Assembly (NCBI RefSeq): GCF_041222825.1
Contig: NZ_CP139482.1
Span: 62,001-126,000 of the forward strand
Length of the DNA stretch: 64,000 nucleotides
From: Candidatus Thalassolituus haligoni
Lineage (GTDB): Bacteria; Pseudomonadota; Gammaproteobacteria; Pseudomonadales; Oceanobacteraceae
Direction: 5' to 3'
Below the pieces are notes generated by a model. That model saw only the letters and a list, made by a program, of their open reading frames with translations. It was not told the origin of the DNA and did not search any database. Positions 9,212-16,217 of the stretch are shown here, piece after piece (the first letter of the stretch is position 1; the number at the start of each line of letters is the position of its first letter). Both the position numbers and the translations under genes were made by a program.

Positions 9212-9919
9212 TCAGCCTTGCGTCTGCTTGTTGTGATACTGGGCTTTCACTAATTCAAGATAATGAGGCAAGCTTTTACTGGCATCGGTTGTGAAGTGTT
9301 GCTCCAGCGGCTCCAGCTGCTGAATCCGATCAAGCCGGAATTCCCGATAACTATCACGTAAGCAACACCAGGCAATCAGCGTCCATTTGCCACCCCAAAA
9401 GATCTGGCCCAGCGGCTCTAACGTCCGTTCAGAGAACTCACCATCGGCGCGAATATACTGAATGCGCACCTGCAATTGTCGTTCAATGGCTTTGCGTAAT
9501 ATCAGCGCTCGCGCAGCGGCTTCTGGCTCACTACTGAAATTCGGCACAATCAGGCTTTGCTGCTCGGCGATTTGCTTGAGGGAATCCGGCAATATCGACT
9601 GAATTTTTGCCAACGCCCGGCTGGCACCAGCGGCCAGACCGGCATCTGCCCAAGCTCGAACCATACGGCTGCCCAGTAACAACGCCAGAATTTCCTCGGC
9701 ATCGAACATCAATGGCGGCAACTCGAAGTTATGACGAATGCGATAGCCGACCCCGGCTTCCCCCTCGATCGGAATGCCCGATAGCTCCAGCGACTGGATA
9801 TCCCGGTAAATCGTGCGCTCACTGACTCCCAACCGTTCTGCTAACTCACGTGCGGTGATCACCGTACGTTTACTGCGCAGCAAATTGGTTAATAAAAACA
9901 GCCGTTCGGCCTTATTCAT
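9212..9919 (-). CDS. YafY-family transcriptional regulator (HTH + WYL domain)
   Basis: The 235-aa protein begins with a DeoR/HTH_11-type helix-turn-helix (ARELAERLGVSERTIYRDI, within residues 1-60). The C-terminal half resembles a WYL ligand-sensing domain (SERTLEPLGQIFWGGKWTLI, then YREFRLDRI). The start at 9919 is preferred because AGGA lies about 9 nt upstream; an in-frame start at 9985 would add 22 residues that do not fit the family. It follows the DUF3224 remnant on the same strand, 71 bp away, and may once have been co-transcribed with it. Such regulators often control small neighbouring enzymes; the target is unknown. Confidence 0.85.
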   Translation of the reverse strand: MNKAERLFLLTNLLRSKRTVITARELAERLGVSERTIYRDIQSLELSGIPIEGEAGVGYRIRHNFELPPLMFDAEEILALLLGSRMVRAWADAGLAAGASRALAKIQSILPDSLKQIAEQQSLIVPNFSSEPEAAARALILRKAIERQLQVRIQYIRADGEFSERTLEPLGQIFWGGKWTLIAWCCLRDSYREFRLDRIQQLEPLEQHFTTDASKSLPHYLELVKAQYHNKQTQG

Positions 9920-9990
9920 ACTCAATTCCTGCAGAAAACCCAGTGCCAGCAGCGGATGACCACCAGGGTCATACCACTCCTGCATACACC

Positions 9991-10188
9991 TTACAACTGA
10001 TAGACAAATTCATAGAGATGTTGGTTGTCCATCATCTCGATAGACATCTGCCCGGTTATCCCACACAACTCTCCCGTGGCAGAATCGGGCACTACCTCCA
10101 GCGTTAAATGGCTATCTTTACCTTCACCGGACACCGTACTGCAATCCAGCGGCTGCAATGACACCTCAAAATTCCCTGATACTCGCAC
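9991..10188 (-). pseudogene. Internally deleted DUF3224 gene
   Basis: The 65 residues combine a family-like start (VSGNFEVSLQPLD) with a family-like end (LTLEVVPDSATGEL, then a QHLYEFVYQL tail). DUF3224 proteins are normally about 120-150 aa. The central half, including the usual GRSGSF-type stretch, is missing without loss of frame. The only start is GTG at 10188 with a weak ribosome site. The lipocalin-like fold could hardly form from what is left, so a pseudogene is more likely than a small functional protein. It sits between the 112-aa gene and the YafY-type regulator on the same strand. Confidence 0.6.
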
Positions 10189-10221
10189 AGGTGATTCTCA
10201 CTGTTGATAAACCCTAACAGG

Positions 10222-10560
10222 CTAACTGGCTAACCGCTCTGCCAGCTTGGCAAACATTACCTCACTGTGTTGCATATTAATGCTGGCTGGATCAATCATC
10301 GCCAGCCAGGTCACACAGGCCTCACTTTTCATAAACAACTGCTGGGCATGTAGTGCTGCCACTCGGTCTTGCCAGAATACGATATCCTGCCAAATACCAT
10401 CGGATTGTTTACATAACGCTCGATAGACAAAACCAGGCAAGGTATTGATATAGGTTTGAACGGTTGCATTTAATGCCAGAAAAGCGACTTCATCGGTATC
10501 TGGCTTCAGTGAAAACAACACCAGCTCTACAGCCTGGCGAACAGGATTGACTACTTCCAT
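10222..10560 (-). CDS. Small protein resembling the ABM (antibiotic biosynthesis monooxygenase) fold
   Basis: The 112-aa protein has the pattern of a dimeric alpha/beta-barrel: a beta strand (VELVLFSLKP), a helix with a TLPGFVYRALC turn, a WQDIVFW strand, and a C-terminal helix. This pattern is common in ABM-like proteins that bind heme or small substrates. No catalytic residue can be assigned. GGAG lies 7 nt before the ATG at 10560. It heads a minus-strand run with the DUF3224 remnant and the YafY-type regulator. Function not recognised. Confidence 0.65.
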   Translation of the reverse strand: MEVVNPVRQAVELVLFSLKPDTDEVAFLALNATVQTYINTLPGFVYRALCKQSDGIWQDIVFWQDRVAALHAQQLFMKSEACVTWLAMIDPASINMQHSEVMFAKLAERLAS

Positions 10561-10632
10561 CCGGTGACTCCTTCAAAAGGTAAAAATCAGCAAAATAAAT
10601 GTCCAGTGGACGCAAATAAGTCTGGGGCAGGG

Positions 10633-10655
10633 GTACTGACAGGGAATGTCAGTAC
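10633..10655 (+). terminator. Perfect hairpin followed by GGTTTT
   Basis: Nine-bp arms GTACTGACA / TGTCAGTAC enclose a GGGAA loop, and GGTTTTG follows. It lies 60 bp upstream of the 92-aa plus-strand gene, where it could act as an attenuator or as a remnant terminator. No plus-strand gene ends just before it. Confidence 0.45.
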
Positions 10656-10716
10656 GGTTTTGATGGCCAAGCCCGCATGCCGCAAGGCACACTGAACCAA
10701 ATGACCGGAGAGCCGT

Positions 10717-10995
10717 ATGAGTACCATTACCCGCCAGGAATTTTTTGACGAATACCGCCCGATAACCAACGTCTTTAACCAACAGGCCGACTACAACGGT
10801 TGCCTGATGGCGACCACCGGGCAGGAATACCAACGAGTGCTGCTGATTATGCAAGAATCCCCGGAATGCGTCTGGACCTGCCTGGAAGGCAGCGATGGCT
10901 TACCGGTACTGAACAACGGTTTTACCGCGCTAAACAGCAAAGGCTATGTGGTGACCGAAGAAGCCGCCGAGATGTTTGTGGAAGTGCTGGGGTAG
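10717..10995 (+). CDS. Hypothetical protein, 92 aa
   Basis: A small soluble protein beginning MSTITRQEFFDEY, with no signal peptide or membrane segment and a fairly acidic composition. GGAGAG lies 4-9 nt upstream of the ATG, which supports translation. No family was recognised. It stands alone between two hairpins (10633-10655 and 11009-11022) in the accessory islet. Confidence 0.6.
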   Translation: MSTITRQEFFDEYRPITNVFNQQADYNGCLMATTGQEYQRVLLIMQESPECVWTCLEGSDGLPVLNNGFTALNSKGYVVTEEAAEMFVEVLG

Positions 10996-11167
10996 TAGCC
11001 AGCGCGTCGGGCACAGTGGCCCGCCCTCCCAGACAGGGGTCAAGCTATCTTCAACGTTAAGGTCTGACGTGCTGATTGAGGGGGTGGGGAAGAAAGCGTC
11101 ACCACAAATTATTTTCTCCATCGAGTGGTGGTGTTAGCCTGATTCATCACCTTGAAAGGACTTTGCC

Positions 11168-11971
11168 GTGGCTGCTGTTAATCTCTGGACTCGTGAACAA
11201 CTGCTGGTCGCCTTTTTCCTTTACTGTCGGATTCCATTCGGGAAATTTCATGCACGTAACACAGAAATTATCCGTTACGCCCAGCTGATTAGCCGGACTC
11301 CTGATGCGCTTGTTTTGAAGCTGACGAATCTTGCTAGTCTTGATCCTGCCATTCGGCGTTCTGGCCGCAAAGGGATGTCGAATACATCCAAAGCCGATAG
11401 AGCGATGTGGGACGAGATGAATGCCGACTGGGAGGCTTTCGCACTCGGTTCTCGGCAAGCGATAGAGCAGTTGGATCAGACTCATGAGTTGGTTAACGAA
11501 CTGAATGTAGAAATAGAAGAGGGCTGTGAAGTACAAGGTGAGCCGGTCAGTTATGCAGGCGACGATCGAATAGTCGCGACTAAAGCCCGAGTAGGCCAGT
11601 CGCTGTTTCGCCAAGCTGTACTGAGTGCCTACCAAAGCCGCTGCTGCATCAGTGGGTTATCGCATCCTAAATTTTTGATCGCGAGCCATATTGTTCCCTG
11701 GCGCGATGACCCAAAAAATCGTTTAAATCCTCATAACGGACTGTGCTTGTCTGTGTTGCACGATCGGGCATTTGATCAAGGCTTGATTGCTATTACAGAT
11801 AATTTGACCGTGATCGTATCAACGCAGCTCAAAAAAGCGCCAGATAATTTTATAAAAGCAACCGTGTTGGCGTACGAAGGTAAACGACTTGAATTACCAG
11901 GGAAGTTTCAGCCGGATGCCGAGTTACTTCGGTATCATCGTTGCTCAATCTATTCTTCGGATGCCATATAA
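11168..11971 (+). CDS. HNH endonuclease, restriction-type
   Basis: The 267-aa protein has an N-terminal helical region and a C-terminal HNH_2-like nuclease domain. The visible motifs are SHIVPW (His174), NPHNGL (His189-Asn190) and LHDRAFD (His198), so the catalytic set looks complete. A Cys pair occurs upstream at RCCISGLS. The start is GTG at 11168 with AAAGGA at 11155-11160. Relatives are usually annotated as putative restriction endonucleases; no methyltransferase or specificity gene is present nearby. It converges on the Fic gene with 5 bp between stops. Function as a nuclease is well supported, a defence role is inference. Confidence 0.8.
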   Translation: MAAVNLWTREQLLVAFFLYCRIPFGKFHARNTEIIRYAQLISRTPDALVLKLTNLASLDPAIRRSGRKGMSNTSKADRAMWDEMNADWEAFALGSRQAIEQLDQTHELVNELNVEIEEGCEVQGEPVSYAGDDRIVATKARVGQSLFRQAVLSAYQSRCCISGLSHPKFLIASHIVPWRDDPKNRLNPHNGLCLSVLHDRAFDQGLIAITDNLTVIVSTQLKKAPDNFIKATVLAYEGKRLELPGKFQPDAELLRYHRCSIYSSDAI

Positions 11972-11976
11972 GAGTA

Positions 11977-13092
11977 TTAACTAGTTCTATATCTCGTACT
12001 CCGCCCACCACCAGGCAGTTTTTTAATACACCCTTTAACCAACAGGTCGGCCAGATGGCGGGTGGCCGTGGCTTTGCTCACCTTGGCGACTTTCTGATAC
12101 TGGCTGGCACTGATGCCGTTTTCAAAGCCTTTTTCTCCTCCATCCAGCAGACGGTTCAGGACTTTTATTTGTTCCGGGCTTAGCCCTGTGTGGCGGAATT
12201 GTTGCCAATATTGGGCTTTGGCCAGCGTGTGTTCAATATCGTTCAAGGCTTGGTCGAGGGTGTGTTGCAGAATATCGAGAAACCACATCAGCCATTCAGT
12301 GATGTCCATATCGCCGCGCTGGGTGGTTTCCAGTCTGTCGTAGTATTCGGTGCGATGAGTCAGTATGGCCGCCGACATGGCGTACAGACGAATGCTTTGC
12401 TGGTCGGCTTGCGCCAGTGCCATGTCCGTGAGGGCGCGGGTAATGCGACCGTTACCGTCGTCGAAGGGGTGCAGGGTGACAAACCATAGGTGTGCCAGCG
12501 CTGCGCGCAGCAGTGGGTCGAGCAATGGATCGGTCTGGCTGTTTTGAAACCATTGCAGGAAGGCGTCGACTTCTGCGTTCAGGGTGGTGCGGGGGGGCGC
12601 TTCGAAGTGGACGACTGGCTGGTCAATGCGGCCAGATACCACTTGCATCGGTTCGTCGCCGCGTAGTGTTCCGACCAGTACCGGTCTGCTTGTGAGTACC
12701 GATTCTGGCGCCGGAAATAACCACCGGTGCCATTGGCACAAACGTTTTAGTGTTAACGGTAATTGCACGTTCTGGATGGCATCAAGCAGCATTTGACTGA
12801 TGCCTTCGGATTGGTCGGTTACCGGGTACGGTTGTGCTTCGTCGACGCCCAGCCGCCGGGCCAGCGAAGAGCGTACGGAGCTGGCGTTGAGGGTTTCATT
12901 TTCAATCGCCGAGGATGACAGGATGTTGTTCAGCAAGGTGTCGAGGGTTTGTTGCTCTCCTGGGTGCATTGTTGTCTTGCCTAACAGGATGCCAAGCTGC
13001 AGACGTACTTGGCGTAGACGCGGCTGTATCCGGCTGTCATCCCATAAAAAGTGTGGCCATGTTGGCTGTTGCCAGATCCAGGTGGTGTCCAT
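11977..13092 (-). CDS. Fic family AMP-transferase with C-terminal HTH
   Basis: The 371-aa protein starts with a DUF4172-like segment (TWIWQQPTWPHF). It contains the Fic core motif HPFDDGNGR (encoded near 12440-12472), and its C-terminus is a winged-helix-like segment (ASQYQKVAKVSKATATRHL). The upstream SSAIEN matches the class II inhibitory motif [S/T]xxxE[G/N], so autoinhibition is expected. Fic proteins transfer AMP or related groups to target hydroxyls. The start at 13092 is chosen because the family begins here; an in-frame start at 13146 would add 18 unrelated residues and run into the promoter. The HTH and the palindrome at its promoter suggest autoregulation. Confidence 0.85.
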   Translation of the reverse strand: MDTTWIWQQPTWPHFLWDDSRIQPRLRQVRLQLGILLGKTTMHPGEQQTLDTLLNNILSSSAIENETLNASSVRSSLARRLGVDEAQPYPVTDQSEGISQMLLDAIQNVQLPLTLKRLCQWHRWLFPAPESVLTSRPVLVGTLRGDEPMQVVSGRIDQPVVHFEAPPRTTLNAEVDAFLQWFQNSQTDPLLDPLLRAALAHLWFVTLHPFDDGNGRITRALTDMALAQADQQSIRLYAMSAAILTHRTEYYDRLETTQRGDMDITEWLMWFLDILQHTLDQALNDIEHTLAKAQYWQQFRHTGLSPEQIKVLNRLLDGGEKGFENGISASQYQKVAKVSKATATRHLADLLVKGCIKKLPGGGRSTRYRTS

Positions 13093-13123
13093 TGAGTGTG
13101 TTCGTTTTTTAGTCGGTGAGCCA

Positions 13124-13177
13124 ATTATTACGGGTATTCGGCTCAAAATTCAAGCCGAATGCCGCATGTATTCGGCT
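13124..13177 (-). promoter_or_regulatory. Fic promoter overlapped by ATTCGGCT/AGCCGAAT palindromic sites
   Basis: On the minus strand TTGAAT (13153-13148) and AATAAT (13129-13124) form a sigma-70-like pair with 18-bp spacing. The arms ATTCGGCT (13136-13143) and AGCCGAAT (13153-13160) form an inverted repeat spanning the -35 and spacer. A third ATTCGGCT lies at 13170-13177. Three copies of one 8-mer around a promoter point to an operator, plausibly for the HTH of the Fic protein itself. Confidence 0.6.
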
Positions 13178-13195
13178 CATCTTTGTGTTTGGCCG

Positions 13196-13837
13196 TTATC
13201 CAATACGGATCAGCAGTTCCAGTGCTTGTTCGAGCCGGTCGGTGATGTTGTCCATTTCCAGTATGTGTTGCTGGATGTCTGCTCCGAAAGCAATCAGTCC
13301 GAACAATTGGAAGCTGAATTCGTTGACGGGTTTGACCTGCCAGTCGTTGGCTTTATAGACGTCGAGGAATTCCGGTTGCTGGAAAGCGAGGGCGTCCAGT
13401 CGTTTGAGAATGCGTTGTTTGAGTTCTTCATGGTAGTCGAGGTCTTCCGGGTCGATTGTGCGGTCGAGGAAGGGTTCGCAGTCGTAGATCATGTAGGGCA
13501 GTGTTTGTTTTTCGGTGATGGCTCGGTAACGCTGGCGAATATGAATGTTCAGCAGCATTCGGCCGTCGTCGAGGGTTTCGAGCAGTTGTGGTTGGCCGGC
13601 CGAAAATATCGGGTAGGGTTTGTAGGTGGCTTGGTTGCTATGCAGCGCTGTTTCCAGATCTTGGTTGGGTTTGGCCGGGCTGAGTAGTTTTTGGGTATGG
13701 CAGATGGCAACGGGGGTGTGGCTGTCGAGGCAGTGTTGAATCATGTTGCGGTAGCGCGGTTCGAACACATGCAAGGGGAATACGGTGCCGGGGAAGGTAA
13801 CGCAGTCCGGGATGGGGAAGATACAAATCTCAGTCAT
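13196..13837 (-). CDS. LON peptidase substrate-binding (N-terminal) domain protein
   Basis: The 213-aa protein resembles the stand-alone Lon N-terminal (LAN/PUA-like) family: it opens ICIFPIPDCVTFPGTVFPLHVFEPRYRNM, split here as FPIPDCVTFPG and PLHVFEPRYRNM, the family signature. It has no ATPase or protease domain, so it is not Lon itself. GGAGG lies 6 nt upstream of the ATG at 13837. Such proteins may bind substrates or partners; their role is not established. It is transcribed towards the Fic gene, ending about 100 bp before the Fic start and its operator region. Confidence 0.85.
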   Translation of the reverse strand: MTEICIFPIPDCVTFPGTVFPLHVFEPRYRNMIQHCLDSHTPVAICHTQKLLSPAKPNQDLETALHSNQATYKPYPIFSAGQPQLLETLDDGRMLLNIHIRQRYRAITEKQTLPYMIYDCEPFLDRTIDPEDLDYHEELKQRILKRLDALAFQQPEFLDVYKANDWQVKPVNEFSFQLFGLIAFGADIQQHILEMDNITDRLEQALELLIRIG

Positions 13838-14222
13838 GGGTGGCCTCCGGAGCGGGTGTGGGCAAGTGTGACTCTATGGCAATCTCTCTTTATATCCTGA
13901 TGACTGCGGTTGGACGATTAAGGATCGCTATGGCGGGATAAATCAGGAACTCTGGTATTGGGGTATGCTTCCAGGGTGCACAGGGCATTGATCACTTCAG
14001 TCTGATCTCTGAACACAGTGACCCAAACCGACCCAACCAGTAGCCGGAGGCAGCCATCAGTGTATGTCTTCGAGGGAGGTGTAGGTCTGCTGATATATCC
14101 TCAACGCTGAGCTCTTTGTTCAGGTTGGGGTTCCTCGAAATTGCTCTGTGATCATGGCTAATTCATGGATGCAATATGGCGGAACTTGGCGGCTTGGCGA
14201 ACTCCAGTGTCAAATTATTTCC
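13838..14222. other. 385-bp gap without a recognisable gene
   Basis: This lies between the start of the Lon-N-like gene and the stop of the yrdA-like gene, both on the minus strand. No open frame with a credible ribosome site, no RNA gene and no terminator hairpin with a T-run was recognised. Confidence 0.5.
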
Positions 14223-14771
14223 CTACGCTTGGTCATAACCCTCGGCCAGGTGTTTGTCCTTCAGTTTTACGTAGTTCCCGGCTCCGTAAGTGAAAAAACT
14301 GCGTTCCTTGGCGGTGATTTCCCGTACCGGTTTGGCGGGCGTTCCCATGTAGACCCAACCACTTTTGAGTACCTTGCCGGGGGTGACGGTGGCACCGGCA
14401 CCAACGATAACGTCGTCTTCCACTATGGCACCGTCCATGATCATGGATTTCATCCCGACCAGAACGCGGTTACCGATGGTACAGCCGTGCAGCATGGCTT
14501 GGTGGCCGATGGTGACGTCGTCACCGATGATTAGCGGGTAGCCTCCGGGGTTGTAGTCGCTGGCGTGGGTGATGTGGAGCACTGCGCCATCCTGCACGCT
14601 GGTGCGGGCACCAATGCGGATGTGGTGCATATCGCCACGAATCACCGCCAGTGGCCAAACCGAACTGTCATCGCCCAGTTGTACGTCGCCAATCACTACG
14701 GCACTGATGTCGACAAAGGCGCGTTGGCCGAGTGTGGGGATCTGACCCTGATAGCTGCGTACGCTTTTCAT
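14223..14771 (-). CDS. yrdA: Gamma-class carbonic anhydrase family protein (YrdA-like)
   Basis: The 182-aa protein is a left-handed beta-helix built of hexapeptide repeats (VVIGDVQLGDDSSVWPLAVIRGD, seen in pieces as VVIGDV and VWPLAVIRGD). The metal-ligand histidines follow the family pattern in HITHASD and IGHQAMLHGC. The length matches YrdA/CaiE-like proteins. The start at 14771 has AGGAG about 9 nt upstream; a longer version to 14837 lacks support. YrdA-type proteins bind zinc, and carbonic anhydrase activity is variable within the family. The divergent Old Yellow Enzyme gene begins about 180 bp away. Confidence 0.9.
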   Translation of the reverse strand: MKSVRSYQGQIPTLGQRAFVDISAVVIGDVQLGDDSSVWPLAVIRGDMHHIRIGARTSVQDGAVLHITHASDYNPGGYPLIIGDDVTIGHQAMLHGCTIGNRVLVGMKSMIMDGAIVEDDVIVGAGATVTPGKVLKSGWVYMGTPAKPVREITAKERSFFTYGAGNYVKLKDKHLAEGYDQA

Positions 14772-14953
14772 CGCGCGGTACTCCTGTGTTGTTGGTCGGA
14801 TGTTGTGGAGGCGGTATTGTGAATATTGTGTTGTCAATTACCCGCTGGCTGATCTGCTGGTGCAACAATGTGTCTCGAGTCGGGCGGGTGAAATCCGTCG
14901 TTACTGTACTCATATTAGAGCTTCCCCACCATTCACTTGCTAGAGATCTGTTT

Positions 14954-16027
14954 ATGTCGAATCTGGATGTGTTGTTTACTCCTGTGTCATTGGGTGACGT
15001 TGAAATTGCCAACCGGTTTGTAATGGCGCCACTGACCCGCTGCCGGGCAATTGACCACCTGCCTAACGCATTGATGGCAGAATATTATTCCCAACGTGCC
15101 AGCGCCGGTCTGGTGATTACCGAATGCACGATGGTCACGGAAGCAACGTCGGCGTTTGGTAATGACCCTGGCGTGTATTCTGCCGAGCAAGTAGAAGGCT
15201 GGAAGCAAACAGCCGCTGCGGTACACGCCAAAGGCGGCAAGATTTTTATGCAGATATGGCACGCTGGCCGGGCTGCGCATCCTTTGTTGAACGGTGGCAA
15301 GGAAGCAGTCTCTGCCAGCGCAATTGCGATTGAAGATGAAGTCCACACGCCGGAAGGCAAAAAGCCTTATACCGTACCGCGTGCACTGACAAAAGATGAA
15401 ATCGCCAGCATCGTGCAAGATTTTCGCCGCGCCGCCGCGAATGCGATCAGCGCCGGTTTTGATGGTATCGAAGTGCATGGCGCCAATGGCTATCTGATCG
15501 ACCAGTTCCTGCGCGACAAGGCCAACCAGCGTACCGATGAATACGGCGGCCCGTTGGAAAATCGCGCGCGTTTGCTGTTTGAAGTACTGGAAGCGGTGAC
15601 GGCTGAAATTGGCAGTCGCCGGGTGGGTTTACGCTTGTCGCCGCTAAACAGTTTTAACAGCATGGCCGACAGCGACCCGATGGGCTGGATGCAATATCTG
15701 GCCACCGAGTTGAATCGTTTTGATCTGGCGTATTTGCATGTTATGCGGGCGGATTTTTTTGGCATACAAAGTGGCGACGTGCTGACGGTTGCCCGTGAGT
15801 ACTATAACGGCCAACTGATGGTCAATATGGGTTACAGCCCGGAAGAAGCGGCGGCGACTGTAGCGGCCAACAAGGCTGATGTGGTGGCATTTGGTACTGG
15901 TCTGCTGGCCAATCCGGATTTGCCTGAGCGCGTCAAGGCGGGTGCCGAGTTGAACACACCCAACCCGGACACTTTTTACAGCTCCGGGGTGGAAGGTTAT
16001 ACCGACTATCCGTTTATGAACGCCTGA
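14954..16027 (+). CDS. Old Yellow Enzyme-type alkene reductase (NemA-like)
   Basis: The 357-aa protein is an FMN-dependent TIM-barrel ene-reductase. It opens with LFTPVSLGDVEIANRFVMAPLTR, visible as FTPVSLGDVEIANR and VMAPLTRCR. It carries the substrate-binding HGANGYL (His-Asn pair) and the signature QRTDEYGGPLENR, and ends with the phosphate-binding region VAFGTGLLANPDLPER. It probably reduces the activated C=C bonds of enones, nitro compounds or maleimides with NADPH. The start at 14954 begins MSNLDVLF as in the family, although the ribosome site is weak (GAGA). No partner gene is adjacent; a REP-like element and the prlC promoter follow. Confidence 0.92.
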   Translation: MSNLDVLFTPVSLGDVEIANRFVMAPLTRCRAIDHLPNALMAEYYSQRASAGLVITECTMVTEATSAFGNDPGVYSAEQVEGWKQTAAAVHAKGGKIFMQIWHAGRAAHPLLNGGKEAVSASAIAIEDEVHTPEGKKPYTVPRALTKDEIASIVQDFRRAAANAISAGFDGIEVHGANGYLIDQFLRDKANQRTDEYGGPLENRARLLFEVLEAVTAEIGSRRVGLRLSPLNSFNSMADSDPMGWMQYLATELNRFDLAYLHVMRADFFGIQSGDVLTVAREYYNGQLMVNMGYSPEEAAATVAANKADVVAFGTGLLANPDLPERVKAGAELNTPNPDTFYSSGVEGYTDYPFMNA

Positions 16028-16070
16028 GTCCGAGGCGTTATACCGACAGGTTCATGGAGGCGCGTATCCT

Positions 16071-16098
16071 GGGAGTGCCTGCTGCCATGCAGGCTCCC
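16071..16098 (+). repeat. Variant REP palindrome with compensated stem
   Basis: GGGAG is followed by GCCTGC, loop TGCCAT and GCAGGC, then TCCC. Compared with the REPs around the RAYT gene, both stem arms changed together (CCAGC to CCTGC, GCTGG to GCAGG), while the GGGAG head and the loop are kept. It lies between the Old Yellow Enzyme gene and prlC, almost 7 kb from the RAYT gene. Confidence 0.75.
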
Positions 16099-16111
16099 GC
16101 TGGATTGAACC

Positions 16112-16145
16112 CTGCAACACTGATAGCGAAAATGTATCGTTGCAG
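16112..16145 (+). other. Imperfect hairpin before the prlC promoter
   Basis: Arms CTGCAAC (16112-16118) and GTTGCAG (16139-16145) enclose an inner GATA/TATC pair with an ACT bulge. There is no T-run. It lies immediately upstream of the sigma-32-type promoter. It may end the Old Yellow Enzyme transcript or be a protein-binding site. Confidence 0.4.
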
Positions 16146-16152
16146 GATTCTC

Positions 16153-16179
16153 CTTGAATTGTCGCGTATTGCCCCAAAT
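16153..16179 (+). promoter_or_regulatory. Sigma-32 (RpoH) type heat-shock promoter of prlC
   Basis: CTTGAA (16153-16158) and CCCCAAAT (16172-16179) are separated by 13 bp. This matches the RpoH consensus CTTGAA-N(11-16)-CCCCATnT with one mismatch in the -10 box. It lies 38 bp before the prlC ATG. prlC is a heat-shock gene in Escherichia coli, and rpoH itself is in this window at 59985. Confidence 0.75.
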
Positions 16180-16217
16180 ACTCTGTCTATTGCCCCTTCG
16201 ATTACGGATGACTATTC

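Noticed and set aside
8863-9294. Open frames across the REP cluster (also 8898-9236)
   Set aside because: The frames translate repeated DNA (SQPLADTVLWECQLPRWP over and over), lack ribosome sites, and are explained by REP duplication.
14148-14534. A plus-strand 128-aa frame
   Set aside because: Most of it is antisense to the yrdA-like gene and it has no credible ribosome site.
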